Positions 7,137 through 14,143 of a stretch of 25,816 nt of DNA are shown here, piece after piece. A program made the translations under genes and the position numbers. The DNA comes from a virus: positions 1-25,816 of the IMG/VR virus record IMGVR_UViG_3300037332_000071; one strand, written 5' to 3'. Every line of letters begins with the position of its first letter. The first letter of the stretch is position 1. The notes beneath the pieces were generated by a model. It worked only from the letters and a program-made list of their open reading frames with translations, made no database searches and was not told the DNA's origin.

Positions 7137-7406
7137 ATGCAAATAGAATCAGACAACGACTTTAAACAGATGCGTGAGCAGTTTAGTATATGGCGTAAAC
7201 GCTTTCCTATGTTTACTCACGATGTTAATCAGATAGAACATATGATTGAAAATCGCATAAAGCAACATAGTATTATTATGGTACAGCATAGACAAACTAA
7301 AAGTCGAGCCTATTTAGAAAAAGCACAAAAAGAAATAGACACTATTAATCAAATACTAAGCACAGTTGAAAAAATTGAGCTAATGGCAATGCTTAGTCGT
7401 GGATAA
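7137..7406 (+). CDS. Small helical protein, function unknown
   Basis: An 89-aa protein, predicted almost wholly helical and charged: MREQFSIWRKRFPMFTHDV near the start, then a long helix with IENRIKQHSIIMVQHRQTKSRAYLEKAQKEI in two pieces and a C-terminal leucine-containing helix. There is no signal peptide or membrane segment. I do not recognise the family. It sits alone between the capsid-gene terminator and the fibre-protein block, with its own late-promoter-like element four bases upstream and no Shine-Dalgarno. A leaderless late transcript would fit. An internal ATG at codon 12 (7170) is the only early alternative and also lacks a ribosome-binding site. The stop codon overlaps the next promoter-like motif. 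A small structural or assembly protein is a guess from context only. Confidence 0.75.
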   Translation: MQIESDNDFKQMREQFSIWRKRFPMFTHDVNQIEHMIENRIKQHSIIMVQHRQTKSRAYLEKAQKEIDTINQILSTVEKIELMAMLSRG

Positions 7407-7409
7407 ATA
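7402..7409 (+). promoter_or_regulatory. T4-type late promoter-like motif (GATAAATA)
   Basis: Seven of eight positions match TATAAATA. It overlaps the stop codon of the preceding gene and lies 68 bases upstream of the next ATG, leaving a leader of roughly 60 bases with a hairpin and a strong AAGGAG site. It would drive the block from 7478 to 9893. Confidence 0.6.
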
Positions 7410-7423
7410 AAGAGTCAAGAAGA

Positions 7424-7448
7424 TTTATGCAGAATCCCTCTGCGTAGA
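7424..7448 (+). promoter_or_regulatory. Leader hairpin upstream of the 7478 gene
   Basis: A 10-bp stem (7424-7433 with 7439-7448, including G-U pairs) with GCAGA/TCTGC next to an ATCCC loop. No T run follows, so it is not an ordinary terminator. It lies between the late-promoter-like motif and the ribosome-binding site at about 7466-7471 and leaves that site free; mRNA stabilisation is one possible role. Confidence 0.5.
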
Positions 7449-7477
7449 CCTAAAACGTCATATTAAGGAGAAATCAA

Positions 7478-7885
7478 ATGGGACGTCCATTAAGAAAAGA
7501 TGCACTGGGAACCGATGCTATCGGAACTCCACTATCAGCGGCGACAGGTATTCGTGTTGAAGCATACTTCGGTGCTGCTGCATACACTGATGACACATAT
7601 AATATCACAACTAACTATGCTTATATTTCTAAGCAACGTGGTGCAAAAACTTTCGTAGTAGCCAATCAAGCTGGTGCTAAAGCAACTTGTGTATTACAAG
7701 CAACTATCCCTAATAGCAATAACGAGATGAGAATTAACGGTTACCTCGACGGTAACGGATCAACCCCGACTCCTATTGCTAAAATCACCAAGCGTCTTGC
7801 TACTGATTTTAGCGGCGTTAAGTACAATTGGTACTTAGAAAATGACTCATCAGCAGACTACATTGTACTAACAGCAATCGTTTAA
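7478..7885 (+). CDS. Small beta-rich virion protein
   Basis: A 135-aa protein starting MGRPLRKDALGTDAIG. A middle segment YAYISKQRGAKTFVVAN and a C-terminal segment SGVKYNWYLENDSSADYIVL follow. From memory, proteins beginning M-G/A-RPL-K with an 'I-KQ-G-K-F-V' segment recur as unnamed structural proteins in T4-like marine phages; I cannot confirm this by search. Composition is rich in Thr, Ala, Asn and Ser with alternating hydrophobics, typical of an all-beta virion protein. There are no cysteine pairs, signal peptide or catalytic motif. The start is well supported by AAGGAG nine bases upstream. It is the first gene of a run of small structural genes leading to the giant fibres, so a role in tail-fibre attachment or decoration is likely but unproven. 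Confidence 0.8.
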   Translation: MGRPLRKDALGTDAIGTPLSAATGIRVEAYFGAAAYTDDTYNITTNYAYISKQRGAKTFVVANQAGAKATCVLQATIPNSNNEMRINGYLDGNGSTPTPIAKITKRLATDFSGVKYNWYLENDSSADYIVLTAIV

Positions 7886-7899
7886 TTTAGGATTACAAC

Positions 7900-8994
7900 A
7901 TGGGACAGTTTTTAAGAGTCAACGGCGATTATAATATACAAGCCATTAGAGATTCAGTATCCGGAGGTACAATTACCCTAGATACTGGACCTTCAGGTAC
8001 GGTTATTGTAACTGGCGGATTACTAGTTGAAGGGGAAACTGTCTATGTTGCTGCAACACAATTAGAAATTGAAGACAACGTTATCACGCTAAACAAAGGT
8101 GAAGGAGGCGACGGAGTATCATTAATTATTTCCGGAATCCGAATTGATCGAGGTTCAGCTGATGACGCTTCTTTACTTTGGGATGAGAATATTGCTATAC
8201 CAACAGCACAGACATTTCCAAGTTTAGAACTAGGAGCAACCGCAGGCGGATGGAAACTAGTCGGCGCCGAAGACGCTTATACATTCCAAAACAGTCGTTT
8301 AAAATTAAGACAAATAATTACAGATAGTATAACAGACGCCGGAGACTTGACATTGATTGGTCAGGGAACAGGAGTTGTTAAAGTATCTGGTACTACCAGC
8401 TATGAAGATCAAGTTACACACGACGATGTGTTAACAAACAAAAAATATGTTGATGATGCAATTCAAAATAATCCAACATTCCAAATTCTTAAAGATAACA
8501 CTAGAGTAATTATTGCTGACGCCGATGTTACTCCTAATAATACAGATACAGCCGGCTCGCTTGCATTTGCGACTGCAACTGTTGGTCAATTAATTAATGA
8601 AAGCTCTGTATCTATTGTAGTGGATACTACGCTAACGGCTCAGTTTTTTGCAGATAGATTTTTAGTTGGTCTCAAAGGACTGAATGGTATTGAGATCGAC
8701 GGGGTAAATTTTGAAGTAAGAACGCCCGACGGTGTATCGGATCAAAATATTTTTATCAACACTGCTCGATTTGATGCCGGCAGTACTGGAAAGCTTCAAA
8801 CAAATTATGCATTACAACTAGATCAAATATCTAGTGATCCTGCTTTTGTTTCTGGGGCAACATTAATTCGAGCAGGCGACCCGGGATTAGGAACTAGCGG
8901 TGTTTACTATGTAAACGATAGTGCAAGCACTAATCACCGAACTGGCGAATTAATAAGCAAAAACAAGGCACTTGTTTTTAGCATGATATTTTAA
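7900..8994 (+). CDS. Fibre-like virion structural protein
   Basis: A 364-aa protein. The N-terminal third has fibre-type motifs: 'LxVEGETVYVAATQLEIEDN' followed by VITLNKGEGG, then IRIDRGSADDASLLWDE. The latter is the recurring 'DRG-dA-LLWdE' module of phage fibre and neck-appendage proteins. A central HDDVLTNKKYVDDAI segment (about residues 180-195) is the 'TKKYVDxA' connector common before distal fibre domains. The C-terminal half is beta-rich and ends HRTGELISKNKALVFSMIF. No chaperone or S74 peptidase domain is present. It follows the 135-aa gene by 14 bases with a GGATT-type ribosome-binding site. I infer a trimeric tail- or baseplate-associated fibre or a connector carrying one; the specific role is unknown. 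Confidence 0.85.
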   Translation: MGQFLRVNGDYNIQAIRDSVSGGTITLDTGPSGTVIVTGGLLVEGETVYVAATQLEIEDNVITLNKGEGGDGVSLIISGIRIDRGSADDASLLWDENIAIPTAQTFPSLELGATAGGWKLVGAEDAYTFQNSRLKLRQIITDSITDAGDLTLIGQGTGVVKVSGTTSYEDQVTHDDVLTNKKYVDDAIQNNPTFQILKDNTRVIIADADVTPNNTDTAGSLAFATATVGQLINESSVSIVVDTTLTAQFFADRFLVGLKGLNGIEIDGVNFEVRTPDGVSDQNIFINTARFDAGSTGKLQTNYALQLDQISSDPAFVSGATLIRAGDPGLGTSGVYYVNDSASTNHRTGELISKNKALVFSMIF

Positions 8995-9004
8995 AGAGAC
9001 AACT

Positions 9005-9379
9005 ATGATTACAAGTACATTGATTGATGTAACAAGAGCACTTACATCTCCAGGACTTCCTATTTTTGTTAGCACTACTAACGGAGCTAGTGGCGGGACT
9101 GGGCAAGTGAATGCTATAACAACTATTGCATTATGTAATATTGGTGATGTAACACTAACTGACGAAACAGCTAATGCAGTTACAGTTAATATTTGGTTTG
9201 CTCGTGCTGGAATTGGCAATCAAAATTATAACAGGATTGTTAGCAACTTGATTATTCCAGCAGGCGAAACTGTTTTCTTTTCAGAAGAAAGAATAGTGTT
9301 AGATGCAAACGATACAATTTATGTAGGCGCAGATGTTGCAGACTTAATCGCAGTAACAGTAAGTTCATTGCCGGTATAA
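9005..9379 (+). CDS. Small beta-sandwich-like virion protein, possibly related to the 12223-12555 product
   Basis: A 124-aa protein, probably all-beta. It shows a pattern of a central IALCNIGDVTLTDETANAVT segment, a segment with IIPAGETVFFSEERIVL, and an ending DLIAVTVSSLPV. The same order occurs in the 110-aa product at 12223 (IGCNLANIT, VIPPNTSVKV, GEKLILPS, ATVSYVEIS), so the two may be distant paralogs. The pattern 'core strand, I-P-(A/P), then D/E-x-I/L near a hydration-exposed loop, then VSxxE/P' is seen in small tail proteins of T4-like phages. The ATG is 10 bases after the previous stop with AAAGAGA. No specific role is recognised. Confidence 0.8.
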   Translation: MITSTLIDVTRALTSPGLPIFVSTTNGASGGTGQVNAITTIALCNIGDVTLTDETANAVTVNIWFARAGIGNQNYNRIVSNLIIPAGETVFFSEERIVLDANDTIYVGADVADLIAVTVSSLPV

Positions 9380-9380
9380 T

Positions 9381-9893
9381 ATGAAATTTCTAAAACAAAA
9401 AAATATTTCAAAGTTTAGTATTAGAGACCAAACTCTATTCACTAATCAATTTGGTCGTGCAGTAATGGGACTAACTGGTGGGTTAAGATTGCCACAGGGA
9501 ACAACTGCACAACGTCCTAACGAAACACTCGTACGTTATCCAGGCGGCATTAGTGGCGCTGAATTTGCCGACGGTACAATTCGTTACAACTTAGACACTA
9601 ACAGCTTAGAAGCTCTTATTGCAGGAGTATGGGAAATTGTACGAGGTCCGGGTGCAACTGCAATTACTAAAGAAACATTAGGCCCTGGCAACGATGTCGA
9701 AACTACTTATACTCTTAACCCACCATTTGGTATAGCACCATCTAGTGCAGATAATCTTATTGTTCTAGTAGAAAACGTTATGCAAATTTCTGTTACTAAC
9801 TATAACTTGATCAACGGCAACACTGAAATCGAATTTACCAGTGCTATCCCGGGCGGCAAGTACGTTACAGTCTATTACGGCTTTGCTAACTAA
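9381..9893 (+). CDS. Fibre-associated virion protein with C-terminal beta domain
   Basis: A 170-aa protein whose ATG is one base after the previous stop (TAATATG), so translation is probably coupled. It contains GGLRLPQGTTAQRP followed by GTIRYNLDTNSLEALIAGVWE (residues ~33-88, in pieces). This is the 'LPxGTTAQRP...G-x-IRYNxxTxxLE-x-GxW' cassette found in many phage fibre and collar proteins. The C-terminal part (~110-170) has the 'NLIVLVENVMQ...YNLINGNTEIEF' pattern of a small beta-sandwich recurrent in fibre tips ('NxxVxVDGVxQxPxxYxxxGxxIxF'). The N-terminus is basic. The same QRP cassette occurs near the C-termini of the products at 9935 and 11163, linking them into one structural module. 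Confidence 0.85.
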   Translation: MKFLKQKNISKFSIRDQTLFTNQFGRAVMGLTGGLRLPQGTTAQRPNETLVRYPGGISGAEFADGTIRYNLDTNSLEALIAGVWEIVRGPGATAITKETLGPGNDVETTYTLNPPFGIAPSSADNLIVLVENVMQISVTNYNLINGNTEIEFTSAIPGGKYVTVYYGFAN

Positions 9894-9903
9894 CTAGATT
9901 TAG

Positions 9904-9911
9904 AGTAAATA
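9904..9911 (+). promoter_or_regulatory. T4-type late promoter-like motif (AGTAAATA)
   Basis: It lies in the 41-base gap before the 9935 gene, 24 bases upstream of its ATG. By T4 geometry the transcript would start near 9917-9918, inside the left arm of the hairpin that immediately follows. Confidence 0.55.
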
Positions 9912-9934
9912 TACATATCGAACGGAGATATGTA
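9912..9934 (+). promoter_or_regulatory. Perfect 8-bp hairpin enclosing the ribosome-binding site
   Basis: TACATATC (9912-9919) pairs with GATATGTA (9927-9934); the loop is GAACGGA. The Shine-Dalgarno core GGAG (9924-9927) lies in the loop and first pair, and the ATG at 9935 follows the stem directly. This could restrict translation from read-through transcripts while a late transcript starting within the left arm would escape. Confidence 0.6.
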
Positions 9935-11041
9935 ATGCCAGAATCTTATGCAGCCAGTTTAGGTAGAATTAGCGGTAAGCTACTTACTGAAAACCTTCTA
10001 CGCAACGGTAGCGATCTAACCTTTAGAAACGCTCCTACTGACGACGACTTATTATATCTTGACGTTAATAACCTGCGTATCGGTATTAATACTGATGCAC
10101 CGTTATACGATCTACAGATTGATACTGATGTTAAAACTACAGTTTTAAATGTTACAGGTCAAGCACGTATTGATAATATCTTAATCAATGCAGCCGGCTC
10201 GTTTGGATCATACACTGGTCCTATTATTATTTCTACAGCAATACCTAATTCAGTTATCTTAATGGGTAAGCTAAAAAGCGATTATTTAGAAATATATAAT
10301 GGTCGAATCGATAGCATCGCTAATTCTAATATTAAATTAGACCCTAATGGCACTGGTCAAGTTGTAGCTGAATCAAATGTACAAACTTATGGTAATGTCA
10401 CAGTACAAGGAACCGGTACTGGTAATATTGTTATGGGAGGCAATTTACAAGCCGACGGCACTATTACAGTTGGTGACAACATATTAGATACTGTAACAGT
10501 TAACACTGATTTTACACAGAGCATTATTCCGGGAACTGATATTACTTATGATCTAGGTAAGAGCAATAAACGTTGGTCCGAACTTCGTTCTCCCGTCTGG
10601 CAACAGATAGATACTATACGACCAACTAACGTTATAGTTAGCGACCAGCTATTTATTAACGGAGTTGACAATAAGATTAGCGGTTTGCAATCTAATGAAG
10701 ATGTACTACTAAACCCAGAGACTGGCGTTGTTTATATTGAAAACATTAAATGGCAAGAAAATGACATTACTAACTTGCTTAATACTGCATTAACATTTAG
10801 AAATAATGGAGGTATTGGATATGTAAAATTTGTTGGTACAAATGCGTTAGCAATCCCAGCAGGTGATAATGCTAGTCGCCCAGCTGTTCCTGAATTAGGC
10901 GATACTCGATGGAATACTGAGATAAGCTACCTAGAGTGTTTTGACGGTAATGTATATGTTATTGCTACTGGCGGTGGTGAAGAAGTTACTCAAGGTGTTA
11001 TGGAAGATTTAGGTAACGTTTTTAGCCTCATACTTGGCTAA
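9935..11041 (+). CDS. Fibre-like structural protein, paralog of the 11163-12215 product
   Basis: A 368-aa protein. The N-terminal LGRISGKLLTENLLRNGSDL and LLYLDVNNLRIGINTDAP match the start of the protein at 11163 (GRISGPLLKANLIRDGVDL, LLYLDVTNSRIGVN). The 'RIGI-xxxAP-xDLxxxxxxxT' unit is a common N-terminal fibre/adhesin motif. A middle beta-repeat region has 'GNVTVQGTGTGNIVMGGNL'-type strands, then PGTDITYDLGKSNKRWSEL (residues ~198-216), the 'TDxxYDLGxxxxRWxxLY' marker seen in phage fibres. Near the end is AIPAGDNASRPAVPELGDTRWN, the QRP-type cassette, and the protein closes with DLGNVFSLILG. No S74 chaperone peptidase follows the RW motif, so any trimerisation is by other means. It has its own promoter-like site and an RBS hairpin. 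Probably a trimeric short fibre or connector. Confidence 0.88.
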   Translation: MPESYAASLGRISGKLLTENLLRNGSDLTFRNAPTDDDLLYLDVNNLRIGINTDAPLYDLQIDTDVKTTVLNVTGQARIDNILINAAGSFGSYTGPIIISTAIPNSVILMGKLKSDYLEIYNGRIDSIANSNIKLDPNGTGQVVAESNVQTYGNVTVQGTGTGNIVMGGNLQADGTITVGDNILDTVTVNTDFTQSIIPGTDITYDLGKSNKRWSELRSPVWQQIDTIRPTNVIVSDQLFINGVDNKISGLQSNEDVLLNPETGVVYIENIKWQENDITNLLNTALTFRNNGGIGYVKFVGTNALAIPAGDNASRPAVPELGDTRWNTEISYLECFDGNVYVIATGGGEEVTQGVMEDLGNVFSLILG

Positions 11042-11053
11042 AATGTCCTTTGG

Positions 11054-11061
11054 GCTAAATA
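11054..11061 (+). promoter_or_regulatory. T4-type late promoter-like motif (GCTAAATA)
   Basis: It lies 12 bases after the stop of the preceding gene and is followed by an unusually long leader of about 100 bases. It would drive the compact run 11163-18523, whose genes are separated by only 7-12 bases. Confidence 0.55.
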
Positions 11062-11162
11062 CTATTACTGTAAAGACTGACCAAGTTTTTACGATACTCA
11101 ACAGCGCAGGACCGCTATGTAAGGTGTCCGTATCCGTGTAAGTCGGTGGAAATGGAGAGCAC
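11062..11162 (+). other. Long leader of the 11163 gene
   Basis: About 100 bases with no gene, the longest untranslated stretch in the window. It looks more GC-rich than its surroundings. GGAC (11109-11112) can pair with GTCC (about 11126-11129), and GTAAA with TTTAC further up, but neither stem is long. A GGAGAG ribosome-binding site sits just before the ATG. A structured leader or small RNA is possible; no known class is recognised. Confidence 0.35.
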
Positions 11163-12215
11163 ATGGCTATTGGTCGAATTAGTGGTCCGCTCTTAAAGGC
11201 TAACCTCATCAGAGATGGTGTGGATCTTGCTTTTGAGACTGACCTGTTATACCTAGATGTTACTAACTCACGCATAGGCGTGAATAACTCCAATCCGACC
11301 ACAGACCTAGATGTTATCGGTACAACCCGTACTACAACACTTTCTGTAACCGACCAACTAGATGTAGGCAATTTACATATCACTGGCAATACAATTTCCA
11401 GTGATATCGATACTATTAGTTTTGTTGCCAGCGCAGGGAATCCTGTAATCTACAACGCAATTTTACAAGTTGATGATATACAGATTACTGGTAATGTAAT
11501 ATCTACTTTTGTTTCAAACAGTAATTTAGAACTTCAACCTAATGGGTCTGGCATTGTTGAAATTACTGGTAACACTCAAATCACTGGTAATTTAGATGTT
11601 GCTGGAAATATTTCAGCAACAGGTAACGTTACTATTGGCGGCAACATTGTAATTGGTGATGCACTAACTGATAACATTGTTATTAACGCTGCTATTAAAA
11701 GTGATTTAATTCCCGAAACTGACACGCTATATGATTTAGGTAGCGCCTCTTTTAGATGGAATAATTTATACGTTAACAATTTCTACACAACTTCAGTTAC
11801 ATTACCTACACTAGATGTTGGTAATTTAATATTTCGTGATAATGAAATTACAACAACTTCCGGCAGCGATTTATACATAGATGGAAGTGGCGTCGGCGGC
11901 GTTAGATTAGGTAATTTTAGAATTGTTGACAACGTTATTACAAACGTATCAAATAATGCAATTACTCAAATTGCGCAAACCGGAACCGGCTATTTTAAAA
12001 TAGCAACCACTAACGGATTTGTACCACCTGTAGGCAATGATGCTCAACGTCCAACTGCTTATGCAATAGCTGGTATGACACGGTATAACACGAACTCGAA
12101 AGCTCTTGAAATTTGGGACGGATTTGCATGGGCTAGCCCAGCAGGCGCATCAGGTGCAGTTAGCGGTATCCAAGCAGAAGATATTGCAGTTTCGTTCGCA
12201 CTAACATTAGGATAA
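11163..12215 (+). CDS. Fibre-like structural protein, paralog of the 9935-11041 product
   Basis: A 350-aa protein with the same order of parts as its paralog. The N-terminus is GRISGPLLKANLIRDGVDL, followed by LLYLDVTNSRIGVNNSNP and 'TTDLDVIGTTRTTTLSV'. A stretch of short beta repeats follows (ITGNTQITGNLDVAGNISAT and similar, residues ~125-165). IPETDTLYDLGSASFRWNNL comes at about residues 183-202, and FVPPVGNDAQRP with MTRYNTNSKALEIWDGFAW near the C-terminus. It ends AEDIAVSFALTLG, echoing DLGNVFSLILG in the paralog. The regular ITGN/GNI repeats suggest a slender triple-beta-helix shaft. There is no S74 peptidase domain. It is the first gene after the 11054 promoter-like site and its long leader. 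Tandem duplication with divergence is the simplest origin of the pair. Confidence 0.88.
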   Translation: MAIGRISGPLLKANLIRDGVDLAFETDLLYLDVTNSRIGVNNSNPTTDLDVIGTTRTTTLSVTDQLDVGNLHITGNTISSDIDTISFVASAGNPVIYNAILQVDDIQITGNVISTFVSNSNLELQPNGSGIVEITGNTQITGNLDVAGNISATGNVTIGGNIVIGDALTDNIVINAAIKSDLIPETDTLYDLGSASFRWNNLYVNNFYTTSVTLPTLDVGNLIFRDNEITTTSGSDLYIDGSGVGGVRLGNFRIVDNVITNVSNNAITQIAQTGTGYFKIATTNGFVPPVGNDAQRPTAYAIAGMTRYNTNSKALEIWDGFAWASPAGASGAVSGIQAEDIAVSFALTLG

Positions 12216-12222
12216 TTATAAT

Positions 12223-12555
12223 ATGCCAACCGTATTTAGACATGCACTAGTAACAGAAATAGGAACTGTTCCTCAAGATCTAGTAACTATTGATGCAGGA
12301 GTTAGAGCAACTGTAATTGGTTGTAACCTTGCAAATATAACAGATTATGATACTGTTGTTGCTGACCTACAAGTTGTAGGAGCAGACACCACAGTAAGTT
12401 ATTACATACGAGGATTAGTAATTCCTCCAAATACTAGTGTTAAAGTAATTACACAGGGAGAAAAGTTAATTCTTCCGTCAACAACAGGGTTAAGATTAGT
12501 ATGCGATACCCCTGACAGCATTGATGCTACGGTAAGTTACGTAGAGATATCATAA
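12223..12555 (+). CDS. Small beta-sandwich-like virion protein, possibly related to the 9005-9379 product
   Basis: A 110-aa protein beginning MPTVFRHALVTEIGT, with VIGCNLANITDYDTVVADL (residues ~31-49), YYIRGLVIPPNTSVKVITQG (~61-80), a GEKLILPSTTGLRL strand pair and a final ATVSYVEIS. The pattern 'IGCNLANxT ... IPPN ... GEKLxL ... VSxxEI' looks like the small attachment-type virion proteins that accompany fibres in T4-like phages, again from memory. The start lies seven bases after the previous stop, with only a weak GGATAA ribosome-binding site, so coupling to the upstream gene is likely. The order of segments parallels the 124-aa product at 9005. A structural role is likely; the exact position in the virion is unknown. 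Confidence 0.82.
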   Translation: MPTVFRHALVTEIGTVPQDLVTIDAGVRATVIGCNLANITDYDTVVADLQVVGADTTVSYYIRGLVIPPNTSVKVITQGEKLILPSTTGLRLVCDTPDSIDATVSYVEIS

Positions 12556-12565
12556 GGAAAAACTA

Positions 12566-12931
12566 ATGCCAAGCCCATATTATTTAGGTACCAGTCCAGA
12601 TGAAGCCCTAGGAGATAGTCCTAGGTACTGGTACGCACTTCGTAGAAACGATGACGGTGAATTATTTTTACTGCGTAGTGATCAATTAAAAGATAAAGAT
12701 TCGATTGAATTAAATACTGCAGGAATTCCTTCGGAAAATTTTGAAGATTTTGAACCTGGTGTTGATTATTTTGAAGGTGTTACTGCCGATCATGTAGTTG
12801 AGTATGACAATTTAAATTGGACTCAGTATCGATGGGATAATAGAAATATGCTGTACTATATTGGTGCAGAAGGTCGATTAGTACAACGAATAAATCAAGG
12901 ATACGTGTATCCAACAGGTACATCAAGTTAA
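12566..12931 (+). CDS. Conserved-looking small virion protein preceding the giant fibre
   Basis: A 121-aa protein, unusually rich in Tyr, Asp, Glu, Asn and Arg. Segments include YYLGTSPDEALGDSPRYWYA (residues 4-23), LRRNDDGELFLLRSDQL, FEDFEPGVDYFEG and YRWDNRNMLYYIGAEGRL. I recall proteins with a 'YYLGxSPDEA...PRYxYALRRNxDGELFLLRSDQ' start as unnamed conserved proteins of marine T4-like phages, next to fibre genes, but cannot verify it here. The acidic, aromatic composition suggests a soluble globular protein. The ATG follows AAGGAAA by a normal distance, 10 bases after the previous stop, and the giant fibre gene starts 12 bases downstream. A role in fibre assembly or attachment is inferred from this tight linkage. 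A potential hairpin lies within codons 8-23. Confidence 0.82.
   Translation: MPSPYYLGTSPDEALGDSPRYWYALRRNDDGELFLLRSDQLKDKDSIELNTAGIPSENFEDFEPGVDYFEGVTADHVVEYDNLNWTQYRWDNRNMLYYIGAEGRLVQRINQGYVYPTGTSS
12588..12634 (+). promoter_or_regulatory. Two-part inverted repeat inside the 5' end of the 12566 gene
   Basis: GTACCAGT (12588-12595) pairs with ACTGGTAC (12627-12634); within it CCTAGG (12607-12612) pairs with CCTAGG (12620-12625) around a seven-base loop. An 11-base bulge on the left separates the stems. It lies in coding sequence just after the start codon and may affect translation or be incidental. Confidence 0.4.
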
Positions 12932-12943
12932 ACGGAATATATT

Positions 12944-14143
12944 ATGGCAGAATTTAAGATCAGTAGATTACGATATACCTGGAAAGGAACATGGGTTCTT
13001 TCAACTGAGTATAATAGAGATGATGTAGTACAATACGGTGGTTATTCTTGGGTATGTTTTAGACAACATACTGCCGGGGCATTTGCTGCTGACCAAACAT
13101 TTTTAGCAAATCCTAACGATACAGATCCAACACCAGCATGGCGCAAAATGACCGACGGTTATGCGTGGCGTTCAGCTTGGACAGGATCTACGTTATATAA
13201 CCCCGGCGACATCGTATTAAACGGTGGTAACTTATATCTGTGTGCAGTTAGCTATACCTCAACTAGTATATTTGATGACGATATTAGTAATTGGATTGTG
13301 TACACTGAGGGTTCAGCATTTAAATCAGATTGGATTGATAGTACACGGTATGGTGCAGGCGATGTTGTAAAATACAATGGTATTGTGTATCGTGCTATTA
13401 CTGGACATACTGCAAGCTCAATTAGCGACGGATTAGAAGCAGATCAAGAAAAGTGGGAACTTGTTTACGACGGCGTAGAATATGTAGGACAGTGGGCAAA
13501 TGGCACTCGATATCGTAAAAATGATCTAACAACATTTGGTGGAACATTATTCCGTTGTAAGAAAGGACATACTGCTGGCAGCGACTCAACTTTAAACTTT
13601 AATCAAGAAGAAAATTGGGAAATTGAATTTCCAGGATTTCAGTTTAGTAACGAGTGGAACACTACTACGGTATATCAAGTCGGTGACTTGGTTAAACATG
13701 GTGGGTACTTATTTTATAGTTTAACTAATAATTACGGTAGCAATCCAAGTAACAGCATCTATCAATTAGAAGATAGAGTTGATGCAATAGATTGGCAAAT
13801 TGCAGCTAAGAATATTAATTTTAGAGGCGACTGGAGCGTTACTGGATTATATAAAACAGGCGACCTAGTCCGCCGAGGCGGAAACACTTATAGTGCATTA
13901 CTAGATACAACAGCCGACGGCAGTAGTCTAGATTATCTAGACGATACAAACTGGGAACTTATTACTGTTGGCCAAAACTGGCGTAATTTTTGGGCTGACG
14001 GCAATCGCTATTCTCCTAACGATCTAGTAATTTTTCTAGGAAGCACATATAAATCGATAACTGAGCATGTGTCAACGGATCAGAATTATCCTGGAGATAA
14101 CGGCTCAGGATATTTCTACTGGGAGTTAGTACTATTAGCTGGT
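12944..14143 (+). repeat. Seven tandem W/Y/GDxV carbohydrate-binding-like repeats (giant protein 1)
   Basis: Repeats of about 50-70 residues each follow the pattern W-x(3-4)-T/R-x-Y-x(3)-D-hydrophobic-V-x(2)-G-x-Y-x-C/A-x(4)-T, ending with a Trp and a Gly-containing joint. Examples are WTGSTLYNPGDIVLNGG, WIDSTRYGAGDVVKYNG and WSVTGLYKTGDLVRRGG. The aromatic-plus-GDxV pattern is like chitin-binding type-3/CBM5/12 modules; sugar binding is inferred. Confidence 0.75.

Noticed and set aside
9935-12215. S74 intramolecular chaperone domain after the YDLG-RW motif
   Set aside because: The motif is present but the catalytic Ser-Lys chaperone domain that often follows it is not visible in either protein.
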